The notes under the pieces are model-generated. The model was given only the letters and a program-made list of their open reading frames with translations. It was not told where the DNA came from and did not search any database. The translations under genes and the position numbers were made by a program. DNA of 30,774 nucleotides from JAICUY01 sp035708065. Its GTDB lineage: Bacteria; Chloroflexota; Limnocylindria; QHBO01. Location of the stretch: contig DASSTC010000054.1 in assembly GCA_035708065.1 (NCBI GenBank), positions 1 through 30,774 of the forward strand. Reading direction: 5' to 3'. This document shows, in pieces, positions 8,148 to 16,134 of this stretch. Numbering within the stretch: position 1 is the stretch's first letter; the number at the start of each line of letters is the position of its first letter.

Positions 8148-11100
8148 CGAGCGGCATCTGGGCAGATCTCGCGGAACGGACAGAAGCCGCAGCGCATCGG
8201 CTGCGGCGTGGCCGCGAAGCGCTGGGCTCGGATTCCCTCGGCCGCCATGGCGATCTTCTCCTGCGCCTTCTCGAGCCGCTTCTCGCCGGGATCGCTGCGA
8301 CCGACGATGCCCGATTCCAGGAAGTGCAGCGACAGCTCGTCCGGCAGCCGGCCATGCTGCGCCTCGTACGCCAGAGCATAGATCGACAGCTGCAGCGACT
8401 CGCGGGCGCGTCGCGTGGCCGTCGCCGGGTCGCGCACGTCGCTGGACTTGTAGTCGGTGATCACCACCCGGCCGTCCGGCTCGACGTCGACGCGGTCGTA
8501 GCGCCCGCGCACCCGGTCGCGTCCCAGCTGGAAGCTGAACTCCGCCTCCACGGCGCTCGGGCGGGCGGGATCGGCCTGCTGCTCATGCCAGAACCTGTCG
8601 AGAGCGTCGCGGGCCGCATCGCGTCGTGCCTCCTCGTGCTCGCGCGTCAGGAATCCGGCCGACTCCCAGTTCGCGTCGAGCGCCCCATTGAGCTCCTCGA
8701 GGCTCATCGCCCGTCCCGCCATCTGGCGGCGGTGGAAGGCCTGCACGGCGGCGTGCAGCGCGCGCCCATAGACCATGGCGTGCGAGGGTGGCGTGGGGAT
8801 CCGTATGACGTGCCCGAAGCGATAGCGCGCCGGGCAGTCGAGGTAATCGCTCACCTGGTAGAAGCTCAGCGACAGCGGGCGGTCGGCGAGCGACGGGCGA
8901 CTCGGGACAGCGGGCTGCTGCGCGGGCAGCTGGTGCCGGGCCAGCTGCTCGGCGACGCTCGGTCGCACTGCCTCGATGGGTGCCGCCGGCGGCAGGTCGA
9001 GCGCCTCGAGGACGAACTGGCTCATGCGCCGTGCGCGACGGCCGCCGTAGTCCTGCGCCCAGCTCAGAACGAGCTCCTCGCGGGCACGCGTCATCCCGAC
9101 ATAGAACAGCCGTCGTTCCTCGGCCAGGTGCGACTCGGTCGTGGTCGCAGCGTCGGGGATCAGCTCATCGGGCATCTGCAGGCGGTCACCTCGACCACGG
9201 CTCGGGAACCTGTCCTCGACCAGACCGACCATGTAGACCAGCGGGAACTCGAGGCCCTTGGCCTTGTGGTAGGTCAACACCTGCACGGCGTCGCCGTCGT
9301 CCGGCCCCAGGTCGGCGGTCGAGGGATCGTCGCCGGTCTCGATCAGCGTGTCGAGCTGCGCGACGAGGAACGGCAGCCGGTCGTCGCGCAGCAGCCCGGC
9401 CTGGTGGCGGACGATCTCGAAGAACCGCGCCACGTTGGCCAGGCGTGCGTCGCTCGTTTCGCGCGCCTCCACGGAGAGGCGCGTCAGCCAGCCCGAGGCG
9501 CTGATGAAGTGGTACAGGACCTCGCCGCAGCTCCGCTGGGTGCTCATCGAGCGGTGCTGGTCGATGCTCGCCAGCAGTCGCAGCACGACCTCGAGCGCCC
9601 GACGGCCGAACGGCGAGTCCTCGGGATGGTCGGTCGCCTCGCGCAGCGCGGCCGCGAGGCTGATCCGCCGGCGGCTGGCGCGGTTGAGCGCGAGCGTCAC
9701 ATCGGCAGCGCCCAGGCCGAACAGCTCCGAGGTCGCAACGTCGTACAGGCTGATCGAGTCGTCCGGGTCATTGACTGCGCGCAGGAAGCTGATCAGCAGC
9801 CGCACCTCGGGCTGCTGGTAGAGGCCGGCGGTGCCGCTGAACCGCCACGGGACGCGCTGCATGTTCAGCGCGCGCAGGAACGGATCTGCATCCCGGTTGC
9901 CGCGCACCAGGATGGCGTGGTCGCCTGCGCGCCGGCCGCCGGCGATCGATGCCCCGATGCGCTCCGCAACGCCGTCGGCCTCGTCGGAGCCGGTCGCGTA
10001 GGTCAGCAGCTCGATCGGTCCATCACCCCGGACGCCACGGGGAAAGCTGGCGCGCGCCTTCAGCCGCTTGTCGATTCCCTCGCGGCGTTCCAGGCGGTCG
10101 GGGTCGTTGTGGCGGATGAGCCGGTGCGAGGCGTCGAGGATCGGCTGGCGGCTGCGGAAGTTGTCGACGAGCACGACGCTCGCGGCACGGGGATAGGTCG
10201 CCCGGAAGCCGAGGATGTTGCTGAGCGCAGCGCCACGGAATCGGTAGATGCTCTGATCGTCATCGCCGACGACGGTGAGGTTGCCATGGTCGGCCAGCAG
10301 CTTGACGAGCTCGAACTGCGCATGGTTCGTGTCCTGGAACTCGTCGACCAGGATGTAGCGGTAGCGCGCTCGCTCGGCCTCCAGGATCGACGGGTGGTCG
10401 CGCAGCAGGCGCAGCGCCATGCTCACCTGGTCGCCGAAGTCCAGGCGGTCGCCGGCGCGCATCAGCTGCTCGTAGCTCTCGTACAGCGACGCCAGCTCGG
10501 CCTGCAGCGCCGCCTCCTCGGCGAGCGCAGCGTCATCGGGCTGTTCGGCGGCGCGGACGGCGAGGCGATCGGCCGCGGCCCGATACATCGCCGGGGAGAT
10601 GTCCTCGTCGCGAGCGCGGCTGATCAACGTCACCAGCGCGCCGAGGAAGCGCGTGGGGTCGCCGAGCGGGCGCAGCCGATCGAGCGGCAGCTCGAACAGG
10701 CGCTCGCGCAGGAAGATGATCTGCTCCGGACGCGACAGGACGGTCGACTGGTCCGAGAGGCCGGCCTCCAGGGCGTGGTCGCGGAGCAGGCGGTCGCCGA
10801 ACGCATGGAACGTGCTGATCACGCTGTCGGTGTAGCCGTACGGCACGAGCTGATCGACGCGCTCGGTCATCTCCAGCGCGGCCCGATCGGTGAAGGTCAG
10901 CGCCAAGATCTCCGACGGCCGGGCGCGCTTCTCGGCGATGAGCCAGGCGATGCGTCGGGTGATCACCGTCGTCTTGCCCGTGCCCGCGCCGGCGACGATG
11001 AGCAGCGGGCCGTCGCCGTGGGTCACGGCGCGCCGCTGGCGTGGAGTCAGATCGGCGAGCAGCGGTGGCTGGATACGAAGGTGCGGACGGCCGCGGCGAA

Positions 11101-11188
11101 CCGGGACCATCTCCTCGAAGATCGGGAGCTGGTCGGGTGACGGCACGACTGCTGGCACGTCCGGCATGGTAGCGGAGAGGGTAGTCAC
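8144..11188 (-). CDS. UvrD/Rep-type helicase fused to a PD-(D/E)XK nuclease with Fe-S cysteines
   Basis: A protein of 1014 aa. SF1A helicase motifs in order: Walker A 'AGAGTGKTT' (66-74), 'LTFTDRAALEMTERV', Walker B 'VDEFQDTN' (D282-E283), 'VVGDDDQSIYRFRG', 'VYMVGLVEDRFPS' and 'LFYVGMTRAREELVLS'. The C-terminal part is a RecB-like nuclease: 'GRYDRVDVEPDG' with D898 and 'ITDYKSSD' with D912 and K914. Four cysteines, C785 ('YLDCPARYRFG') and C1000, C1003 and C1009 ('CGFCPFREICP'), match the split Fe-S staple known from AddB-type nucleases. Architecture and length resemble the AdnA/AdnB subunits of double-strand-break resection enzymes, but no partner subunit is adjacent. The start is GTG 11188; ATG 11167 is an alternative. 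Confidence 0.92.
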   Translation of the reverse strand: MTTLSATMPDVPAVVPSPDQLPIFEEMVPVRRGRPHLRIQPPLLADLTPRQRRAVTHGDGPLLIVAGAGTGKTTVITRRIAWLIAEKRARPSEILALTFTDRAALEMTERVDQLVPYGYTDSVISTFHAFGDRLLRDHALEAGLSDQSTVLSRPEQIIFLRERLFELPLDRLRPLGDPTRFLGALVTLISRARDEDISPAMYRAAADRLAVRAAEQPDDAALAEEAALQAELASLYESYEQLMRAGDRLDFGDQVSMALRLLRDHPSILEAERARYRYILVDEFQDTNHAQFELVKLLADHGNLTVVGDDDQSIYRFRGAALSNILGFRATYPRAASVVLVDNFRSRQPILDASHRLIRHNDPDRLERREGIDKRLKARASFPRGVRGDGPIELLTYATGSDEADGVAERIGASIAGGRRAGDHAILVRGNRDADPFLRALNMQRVPWRFSGTAGLYQQPEVRLLISFLRAVNDPDDSISLYDVATSELFGLGAADVTLALNRASRRRISLAAALREATDHPEDSPFGRRALEVVLRLLASIDQHRSMSTQRSCGEVLYHFISASGWLTRLSVEARETSDARLANVARFFEIVRHQAGLLRDDRLPFLVAQLDTLIETGDDPSTADLGPDDGDAVQVLTYHKAKGLEFPLVYMVGLVEDRFPSRGRGDRLQMPDELIPDAATTTESHLAEERRLFYVGMTRAREELVLSWAQDYGGRRARRMSQFVLEALDLPPAAPIEAVRPSVAEQLARHQLPAQQPAVPSRPSLADRPLSLSFYQVSDYLDCPARYRFGHVIRIPTPPSHAMVYGRALHAAVQAFHRRQMAGRAMSLEELNGALDANWESAGFLTREHEEARRDAARDALDRFWHEQQADPARPSAVEAEFSFQLGRDRVRGRYDRVDVEPDGRVVITDYKSSDVRDPATATRRARESLQLSIYALAYEAQHGRLPDELSLHFLESGIVGRSDPGEKRLEKAQEKIAMAAEGIRAQRFAATPQPMRCGFCPFREICPDAAR

Positions 11189-11194
11189 CGAGCC

Positions 11195-11200
11195 GTTATC
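11195..11200 (-). promoter_or_regulatory. candidate leaderless -10 (GATAAC) before the helicase-nuclease gene
   Basis: On the minus strand GATAAC is followed by six bases (GGCTCG) and then GTG 11188. No Shine-Dalgarno site is present. The match to TATAAT is modest (4 of 6), so this rests mainly on the spacing shared with other starts in the window. Confidence 0.3.
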
Positions 11201-11211
11201 AGGCGCTTACC

Positions 11212-11228
11212 CGACAGCTTGTCTGTCG
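11212..11228. other. 6-bp stem, 5-nt loop hairpin between the SelB-C gene and the helicase gene
   Basis: CGACAG / CTGTCG is a perfect inverted repeat with loop CTTGT. It lies in the 81-bp gap downstream of the SelB-C stop and upstream of the helicase start. It could be a weak terminator or an operator; it has no U-tract on the minus strand. Confidence 0.35.
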
Positions 11229-11252
11229 CAACGACGATTCGTGGCGCACCAG

Positions 11253-11275
11253 GTGATCAGCGAGCGTGATCAGCG
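11253..11275. repeat. 10-bp direct repeat (13-bp period) at the SelB-C stop codon
   Basis: GTGATCAGCG occurs at 11253-11262 and 11266-11275. Each copy contains the palindrome TGATCA. The SelB-C stop codon (TCA on this strand, 11270-11272) is inside the second copy. Both copies lie 65-87 bp upstream of the helicase start, so they could also be an operator. Confidence 0.7.
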
Positions 11276-11839
11276 CACGCGGCGCGCCTCGACGGCTTCC
11301 AGCAACGCGACGGCGTAGCGCCGCGAGGTCCCGAGCGTGTCGCGCGCCTGCGCCACGCTCGTCGCGCCGGCCAGTCGTGCGAGCAGGCCATCGAGCACCG
11401 CCCGCGGATAGTCGATTCCCGGCGCGAGCTCGACCAGCTCCCCCGACTGGCGCAGGGCATCGAGGACGCCAGGTGGGACGCCGAGGCGGCGCGCCACGAC
11501 AGTGGCGCGCGGCGGGCTGGCACCATGGCCGGCCAGCTCGTCGAGCAGCGCGTCGGCGCGCCGCCGCATCTCCGGACCGAGCCGCGGTCGGTGGCCGGAG
11601 AGCCGCACCCGCCGACCCTCGCTCGCCAGGTCACCGCGCGCAACGAGCTCGTCGATGACCTCGAGCAGCTCCGCGTCGGAGAGCTGTAGCGCCGGGGCAC
11701 CCGGTCGGGCCGCTTCCTCGCGCAGCGTGCCGATCAGCGCGTCGACCCGGATGTCGGGGGCCATCGGCTCCCGGCGGTGCAGGCGACGCAACGCGGTCAG
11801 CAGGCGGCGCTCGGCCAGCTGGCGCTGCCCGGGAGGCAT
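11270..11839 (-). CDS. standalone SelB C-terminal winged-helix domain protein (no GTPase domain)
   Basis: A protein of 189 aa from ATG 11839. The whole chain aligns by eye with the C-terminal winged-helix repeats of the selenocysteine elongation factor SelB: 'LRRLHRREPMAPDIRVDAL', 'GRRVRLSGHRPRLGPEM', 'GELVELAPGIDYPRAVL' and 'ARDTLGTSRRYAVALLE'. The last corresponds to the SelB 'RD.LGTSRKYALPLLE' helix that contacts the SECIS RNA hairpin. The EF-Tu-like GTPase domains are absent: the frame begins at the winged-helix boundary, directly after the DUF4446 stop. The C-terminus stops at 'RRVR', where SelB continues 'TRRVGD'. Either a remnant of a split selB or a repurposed nucleic-acid-binding protein. 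No sel gene is in the window. Confidence 0.75.
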   Translation of the reverse strand: MPPGQRQLAERRLLTALRRLHRREPMAPDIRVDALIGTLREEAARPGAPALQLSDAELLEVIDELVARGDLASEGRRVRLSGHRPRLGPEMRRRADALLDELAGHGASPPRATVVARRLGVPPGVLDALRQSGELVELAPGIDYPRAVLDGLLARLAGATSVAQARDTLGTSRRYAVALLEAVEARRVR

Positions 11840-11851
11840 CGGTCTGGCCGG

Positions 11852-12373
11852 CTAGCCGGTGGTCGGGATCGGGCGGGTGCCCTCGACCGCGATCTTGATG
11901 GCCTGTGCCTCCTCGGTCGACAGCGCGTGCTTCGATTCGCCGTTCTCGACCGGCTTCGCGAAGAGCCGCGTGTTCGACCGACCGTGGAGGCTCGACAGGA
12001 CGACGCCGTCGCGCCGGTCATCGAGCAGCGCGATCGCGAAGCTCTGATCGGAGCCCGTGTCATCGAACGGGTTGAAGCGGACCATGCCGATGTGCTGCAG
12101 GCTGCCCCGCGAGCGTTCCTCCAGGAAGGCGTGCAGCCGATCGAGGTCGTCGAGGCGGTGCGCCACTTCATCGACGCGACTCACGTGGGCACCGAGGACG
12201 TCACCAAGCGAGCCCCCGCCGGTGCCGCCGACGAGCGCGCGGTAGGCGCGCGTCGCCCGACCGAGGCGCGCGCTCTGGATCGCGACGAGGACGATCAGGA
12301 TGAGCAGGAGCACCGCCATGACGGCGAAGGCAAGGCCGAGGTTGTCGGACAGGAGGCGGTTCAGCTCGGGCAC
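11852..12373 (-). CDS. DUF4446 family membrane-anchored protein
   Basis: A protein of 173 aa from GTG 12373, preceded by AGGAG at a good distance. A single membrane segment at residues about 11-33 ('GLAFAVMAVLLLILIVLVAI') is followed by a helical stretch and the conserved DUF4446 block: 'IGMVRFNPFDDTGSDQSFAIALLD', split here as 'GMVRFNPFDDTGSD' and 'SFAIALLDDRRDGVVLSS', then 'LHGRSNTRLFAKPV'. The family occurs in Firmicutes and Chloroflexota and has no known function. It is the first gene of the minus-strand train and diverges from the small gene at 12476. Its stop codon lies within the perfect palindrome CCGGCTAGCCGG at 11848-11859. Confidence 0.85.
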   Translation of the reverse strand: MPELNRLLSDNLGLAFAVMAVLLLILIVLVAIQSARLGRATRAYRALVGGTGGGSLGDVLGAHVSRVDEVAHRLDDLDRLHAFLEERSRGSLQHIGMVRFNPFDDTGSDQSFAIALLDDRRDGVVLSSLHGRSNTRLFAKPVENGESKHALSTEEAQAIKIAVEGTRPIPTTG

Positions 12374-12396
12374 GTCATGCTCCTGCGGGGGTGGCT

Positions 12397-12407
12397 GGTA
12401 TCATACC
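12397..12407. promoter_or_regulatory. palindromic -10 box serving both directions
   Basis: GGTATCATACC is an 11-bp inverted repeat. Read on the plus strand it gives TATCAT (12399-12404), on the minus strand TATGAT (12405-12400), each five of six to TATAAT. The minus strand transcript would carry a leader of about 20 nt with AGGAG before GTG 12373. The plus strand transcript would carry about 65 nt before ATG 12476. Confidence 0.5.
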
Positions 12408-12412
12408 GACCC

Positions 12413-12433
12413 CACCGGCGGCATCCGCCGGTG
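12413..12433 (+). other. perfect 9-bp hairpin with triloop in the 5' leader of the 12476 gene
   Basis: CACCGGCGG (12413-12421), CAT, CCGCCGGTG (12425-12433). The stem is perfect and almost all G-C. It begins about 8 bases after the plus-strand -10 box, so it would form the very 5' end of the message. It could stabilise the transcript or be a regulatory element. Confidence 0.6.
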
Positions 12434-12475
12434 ATTCCGTGCGAACACCGAACGTGGAAGACAGGCGAGGAATCG

Positions 12476-12865
12476 ATGGCGCGACGAGGCGGCAAGGCGG
12501 CAAATCGCAAGGCGAAGCAGCGGAAGGCACAGCGACCCGCCAATCCGCCGCGCCCGGCACCGCCGGCTGGCGCGACCGCCACCGAGGAGTCGTTTGCCGC
12601 GGAGCCGATGCGCGCCGAAGCTCCCGCCGCCGTCGCCACGCCCGCCGCACGCGAAAGCGCTCCGCGCGAGAGCACCCGCAAGGTCACGCGCGATCCGCGC
12701 GCCATGGTCGCCGGGCCGTCACGCCTCAGCGAGCGGGCACAGCAGGAATACCACTACGTCCAGCGCGACCTGCGCAACATCGGCGTGCTCGTGGTGATCA
12801 TGGCCGCCATCCTGGCGGTGGCCTACATCGTGTTCAACGTGATGGGGATCGCCCGCGCCGGCTGA
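12476..12865 (+). CDS. small basic single-pass membrane protein, function unknown
   Basis: A protein of 129 aa from ATG 12476, preceded by GCGAGG at a suitable distance. The N-terminus is strongly basic ('MARRGGKAANRKAKQRKAQR'), followed by a Pro/Ala-rich low-complexity linker of about 60 residues. Near the C-terminus 'SRLSERAQQEYHYVQRDLRN' leads into one membrane helix ('IGVLVVIMAAILAVAYIVF', about residues 102-123). This predicts a C-tail-anchored protein with a long cytoplasmic basic domain that could bind nucleic acid or ribosomes. I do not recognise a family. It is transcribed away from the DUF4446 gene and converges on rarA. Confidence 0.75.
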   Translation: MARRGGKAANRKAKQRKAQRPANPPRPAPPAGATATEESFAAEPMRAEAPAAVATPAARESAPRESTRKVTRDPRAMVAGPSRLSERAQQEYHYVQRDLRNIGVLVVIMAAILAVAYIVFNVMGIARAG

Positions 12866-12883
12866 CGCGGAACTGCGCCGAGG

Positions 12884-14218
<1,335 letters not shown>

Positions 14219-14273
14219 TCACCCCTCGCAGCTTGCCGACGATGCTGGCGCCGGTCACTTGGTCCATCCGCCG

Positions 14274-14281
14274 ATTATGAT
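14274..14281. promoter_or_regulatory. overlapping divergent -10 boxes between rarA and the aminotransferase gene
   Basis: The octamer ATTATGAT holds CATAAT on the minus strand (forward 14274-14279) and TATGAT on the plus strand (14276-14281). TATGAT is followed by exactly 7 nt (GCCCGCC) and ATG 14289, the geometry of a leaderless start. The minus strand box would drive rarA with a leader that carries GAGGGG. Confidence 0.45.
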
Positions 14282-14288
14282 GCCCGCC

Positions 14289-15455
14289 ATGCACCAGAAC
14301 CTCCGCGTGCCGGGCCCCACGCCGCTGCCCGACGACGTGCGCGAGGCGCAGGCCGCCCCGATGATCGACCACCGCGGCACCGAGTTCGGCCAGATGCTGC
14401 CCGAGATCGCCACCGGGATCGCCTCGCTGATCGGCACCAGCGGCGAGGTGCTGCTGCTCAGCGCGTCGGGCACCGGCGGGCTGGAGGCGGCGATCGTCAA
14501 CACGCTCTCGCCAGGCGACCGCGTGCTGGCGGTCACGATCGGCTCGTTCGGCGACCGATTCGCCGCGATCGCAGCGGCGTATGGCGCTGCAGTCGACCGC
14601 CTCGAGGTCCCGTGGGGTGAGGCCGCCGACCCGGGCGTGCTGCGCGAGCGGCTGGCCGAAAGCGAGCCGTACGCCGCGGTGCTGCTGACTCACAACGAGA
14701 CGTCGACCGGCGTGGTCAACCCGCTGCGCGAACTGGTGGGGGCGGTTCACGAGGCACCTGGCGACCCGCTCGCCCTGGTGGACGGCATCAGCGGCCTGGG
14801 CGCCATCCCGTTCGAGATGGACGCCTGGGGCGTCGACCTGGTGGTCAGCGGCAGCCAGAAGGCATGGATGGCGGCGCCGGGCATTGCCATCGTGGCGACC
14901 GCCGACCGCGCGCATCGCGCGGAGGAACGCGCGCGCATGCCGCGCTACTACTTCGACCTCGGCCAGGCGCGGAAGTGGGCCGAGAAGGGCCAGACTCCGT
15001 GGACCCCGGCGGTCAGCGTGCTGTACGGCCTGCGGGTCGGGGTGCGGCACCTGCTCGACGAGGGTCGCGAGACGACCTGGGAGCGCCACGCACGCCTGGC
15101 CGCGGTGGTGCAGGCCGGCCTCGAAGCGCTGGGCCTGCGCCTCGTCGCGCCCGAAGGCCGTCGCTCGTCAACGGTGACCGCGGCGTGGCTGCCGGACGGG
15201 ATCGAATGGCCGGCGCTCACCGCCGAGCTCCGGCGCCGCGGCCTGGCGATCGCCGGCGGACAGGGCAAGCTCGCCGGCAAGATCCTGCGCATCGGGCACA
15301 TGGGAGACGTCCATCTACCCGAGCTGCTCGACGCCGTCCGCGTGCTCGGTGAAACGCTTCCCGACTTCGGCGTCGCGGCCGATGCGGCAGCCGGCGTGGA
15401 CGCCGCGCGGCGACGTGACGAGGAGCTCCGACCGGCCGCCAGCGCGGCGAGGTGA
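14289..15455 (+). CDS. class V aminotransferase (alanine/serine-glyoxylate aminotransferase-like)
   Basis: A PLP enzyme of 388 aa from ATG 14289. N-terminal 'RVPGPTPLPDDVREA' and 'MIDHRGTEFGQML' are typical of the serine-pyruvate/alanine-glyoxylate subgroup. 'LSASGTGGLEAAIVNTL' forms the phosphate-binding region, 'VDGISGLGAIPFEMDAWGVD' holds the Asp that pairs with the PLP ring nitrogen, and K191 in 'VSGSQKAWMAAPG' is the Schiff-base lysine. ATG codons also lie at 14277 and 14280. I prefer 14289 because a TATGAT box ends 7 nt before it and would overlap the earlier ATGs; none has a Shine-Dalgarno site. The stop overlaps the next gene as GTGA. The exact amino donor cannot be read from sequence. 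Confidence 0.9.
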   Translation: MHQNLRVPGPTPLPDDVREAQAAPMIDHRGTEFGQMLPEIATGIASLIGTSGEVLLLSASGTGGLEAAIVNTLSPGDRVLAVTIGSFGDRFAAIAAAYGAAVDRLEVPWGEAADPGVLRERLAESEPYAAVLLTHNETSTGVVNPLRELVGAVHEAPGDPLALVDGISGLGAIPFEMDAWGVDLVVSGSQKAWMAAPGIAIVATADRAHRAEERARMPRYYFDLGQARKWAEKGQTPWTPAVSVLYGLRVGVRHLLDEGRETTWERHARLAAVVQAGLEALGLRLVAPEGRRSSTVTAAWLPDGIEWPALTAELRRRGLAIAGGQGKLAGKILRIGHMGDVHLPELLDAVRVLGETLPDFGVAADAAAGVDAARRRDEELRPAASAAR

Positions 15456-16123
15456 CCGACGAGCGGCTGCTGCTGCTGGTCCGCCACGGGATCACCGCCT
15501 GGAACCGCGAGGGTCGTTTCCAGGGCCATCTCGATCCCCCGCTTTCGGATGAGGGACACCACGAGGCCCAGCTCCTGGCGCGCCGGCTGGCGGCGGCGCC
15601 CGAGCGGCCGCGCCGGCTCATCTCTTCCTCGCTCGGCCGCGCCAGGCAGACTGCCGAGATCGTCGCCGCGGCGCTTGACGACCTGGACGTCGAGTCCGAT
15701 CCGCGGCTGATGGAGATCGGCCAGGGCGTCTGGGAGGGACGCACCCACGCGGAGCTCGAGGTCCAGGATCCGGTGCGCTACGCCGCCTGGCGGCGCCACA
15801 GCGACGAACAGCCGCCCGGCGCCGAGCCGCTCGACCACGCACTGGCCCGCGTTGCCGAGCTGCTCGACGAGGTCACCGACAGCACGATCTGGCCGATCTG
15901 CCTGGTGTCACACGGGGGCACGCTGCGCCTGCTAGCCCGCCACCTCCTGTCGCTCGGCGCGCCGCAGACCTGGACGCTCGACCTGGACAACGCATCGCTC
16001 TCGAAGTTGGCTTGGACCGATGCCGACGGCTGGCGCCTGCTTTCGTGGAACGACGCCCATCACCTGCTCGGCGGCGGACCAACGCACGTCGATGAGTCCG
16101 AGGGCCGGCCGCTCGCGCTCTGA
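15452..16123 (+). CDS. histidine phosphatase (phosphoglycerate mutase-like)
   Basis: A protein of 223 aa from GTG 15452, coupled to the aminotransferase gene by a GTGA overlap. It has the histidine phosphatase motifs: 'LLVRHGITAWNREGRFQG' with the phosphohistidine H12, 'SSLGRARQTAEI', 'LMEIGQGVWEGRTH' with the acid Glu, and 'LVSHGGTLRLL' with the second His. The family includes cofactor-dependent phosphoglycerate mutase, but members of this length mostly are phosphatases of small metabolites such as CobC/PhoE-type enzymes. Pairing with a glyoxylate-type aminotransferase suggests a role in serine or phosphoserine metabolism, but that is inference from context. It converges on the transglutaminase gene. 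Confidence 0.9.
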   Translation: MTDERLLLLVRHGITAWNREGRFQGHLDPPLSDEGHHEAQLLARRLAAAPERPRRLISSSLGRARQTAEIVAAALDDLDVESDPRLMEIGQGVWEGRTHAELEVQDPVRYAAWRRHSDEQPPGAEPLDHALARVAELLDEVTDSTIWPICLVSHGGTLRLLARHLLSLGAPQTWTLDLDNASLSKLAWTDADGWRLLSWNDAHHLLGGGPTHVDESEGRPLAL

Positions 16124-16134
16124 CCGGCAGCCGA

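Noticed and set aside
8324..11140. 938-codon open frame on the plus strand opposite the helicase-nuclease gene
   Set aside because: The translation is low in recognisable motifs and rich in Arg, Gln, Val and Ala. The opposite strand encodes all helicase and nuclease motifs in order. Long antisense frames are expected at this GC content.
11848..11859. Perfect palindrome CCGGCTAGCCGG as an operator (also TAGCCGGCTA at 28321-28330)
   Set aside because: Both are built on a CTAG stop in GC-rich flanks and are at gene ends. I keep them only as part of the CTAG observation.
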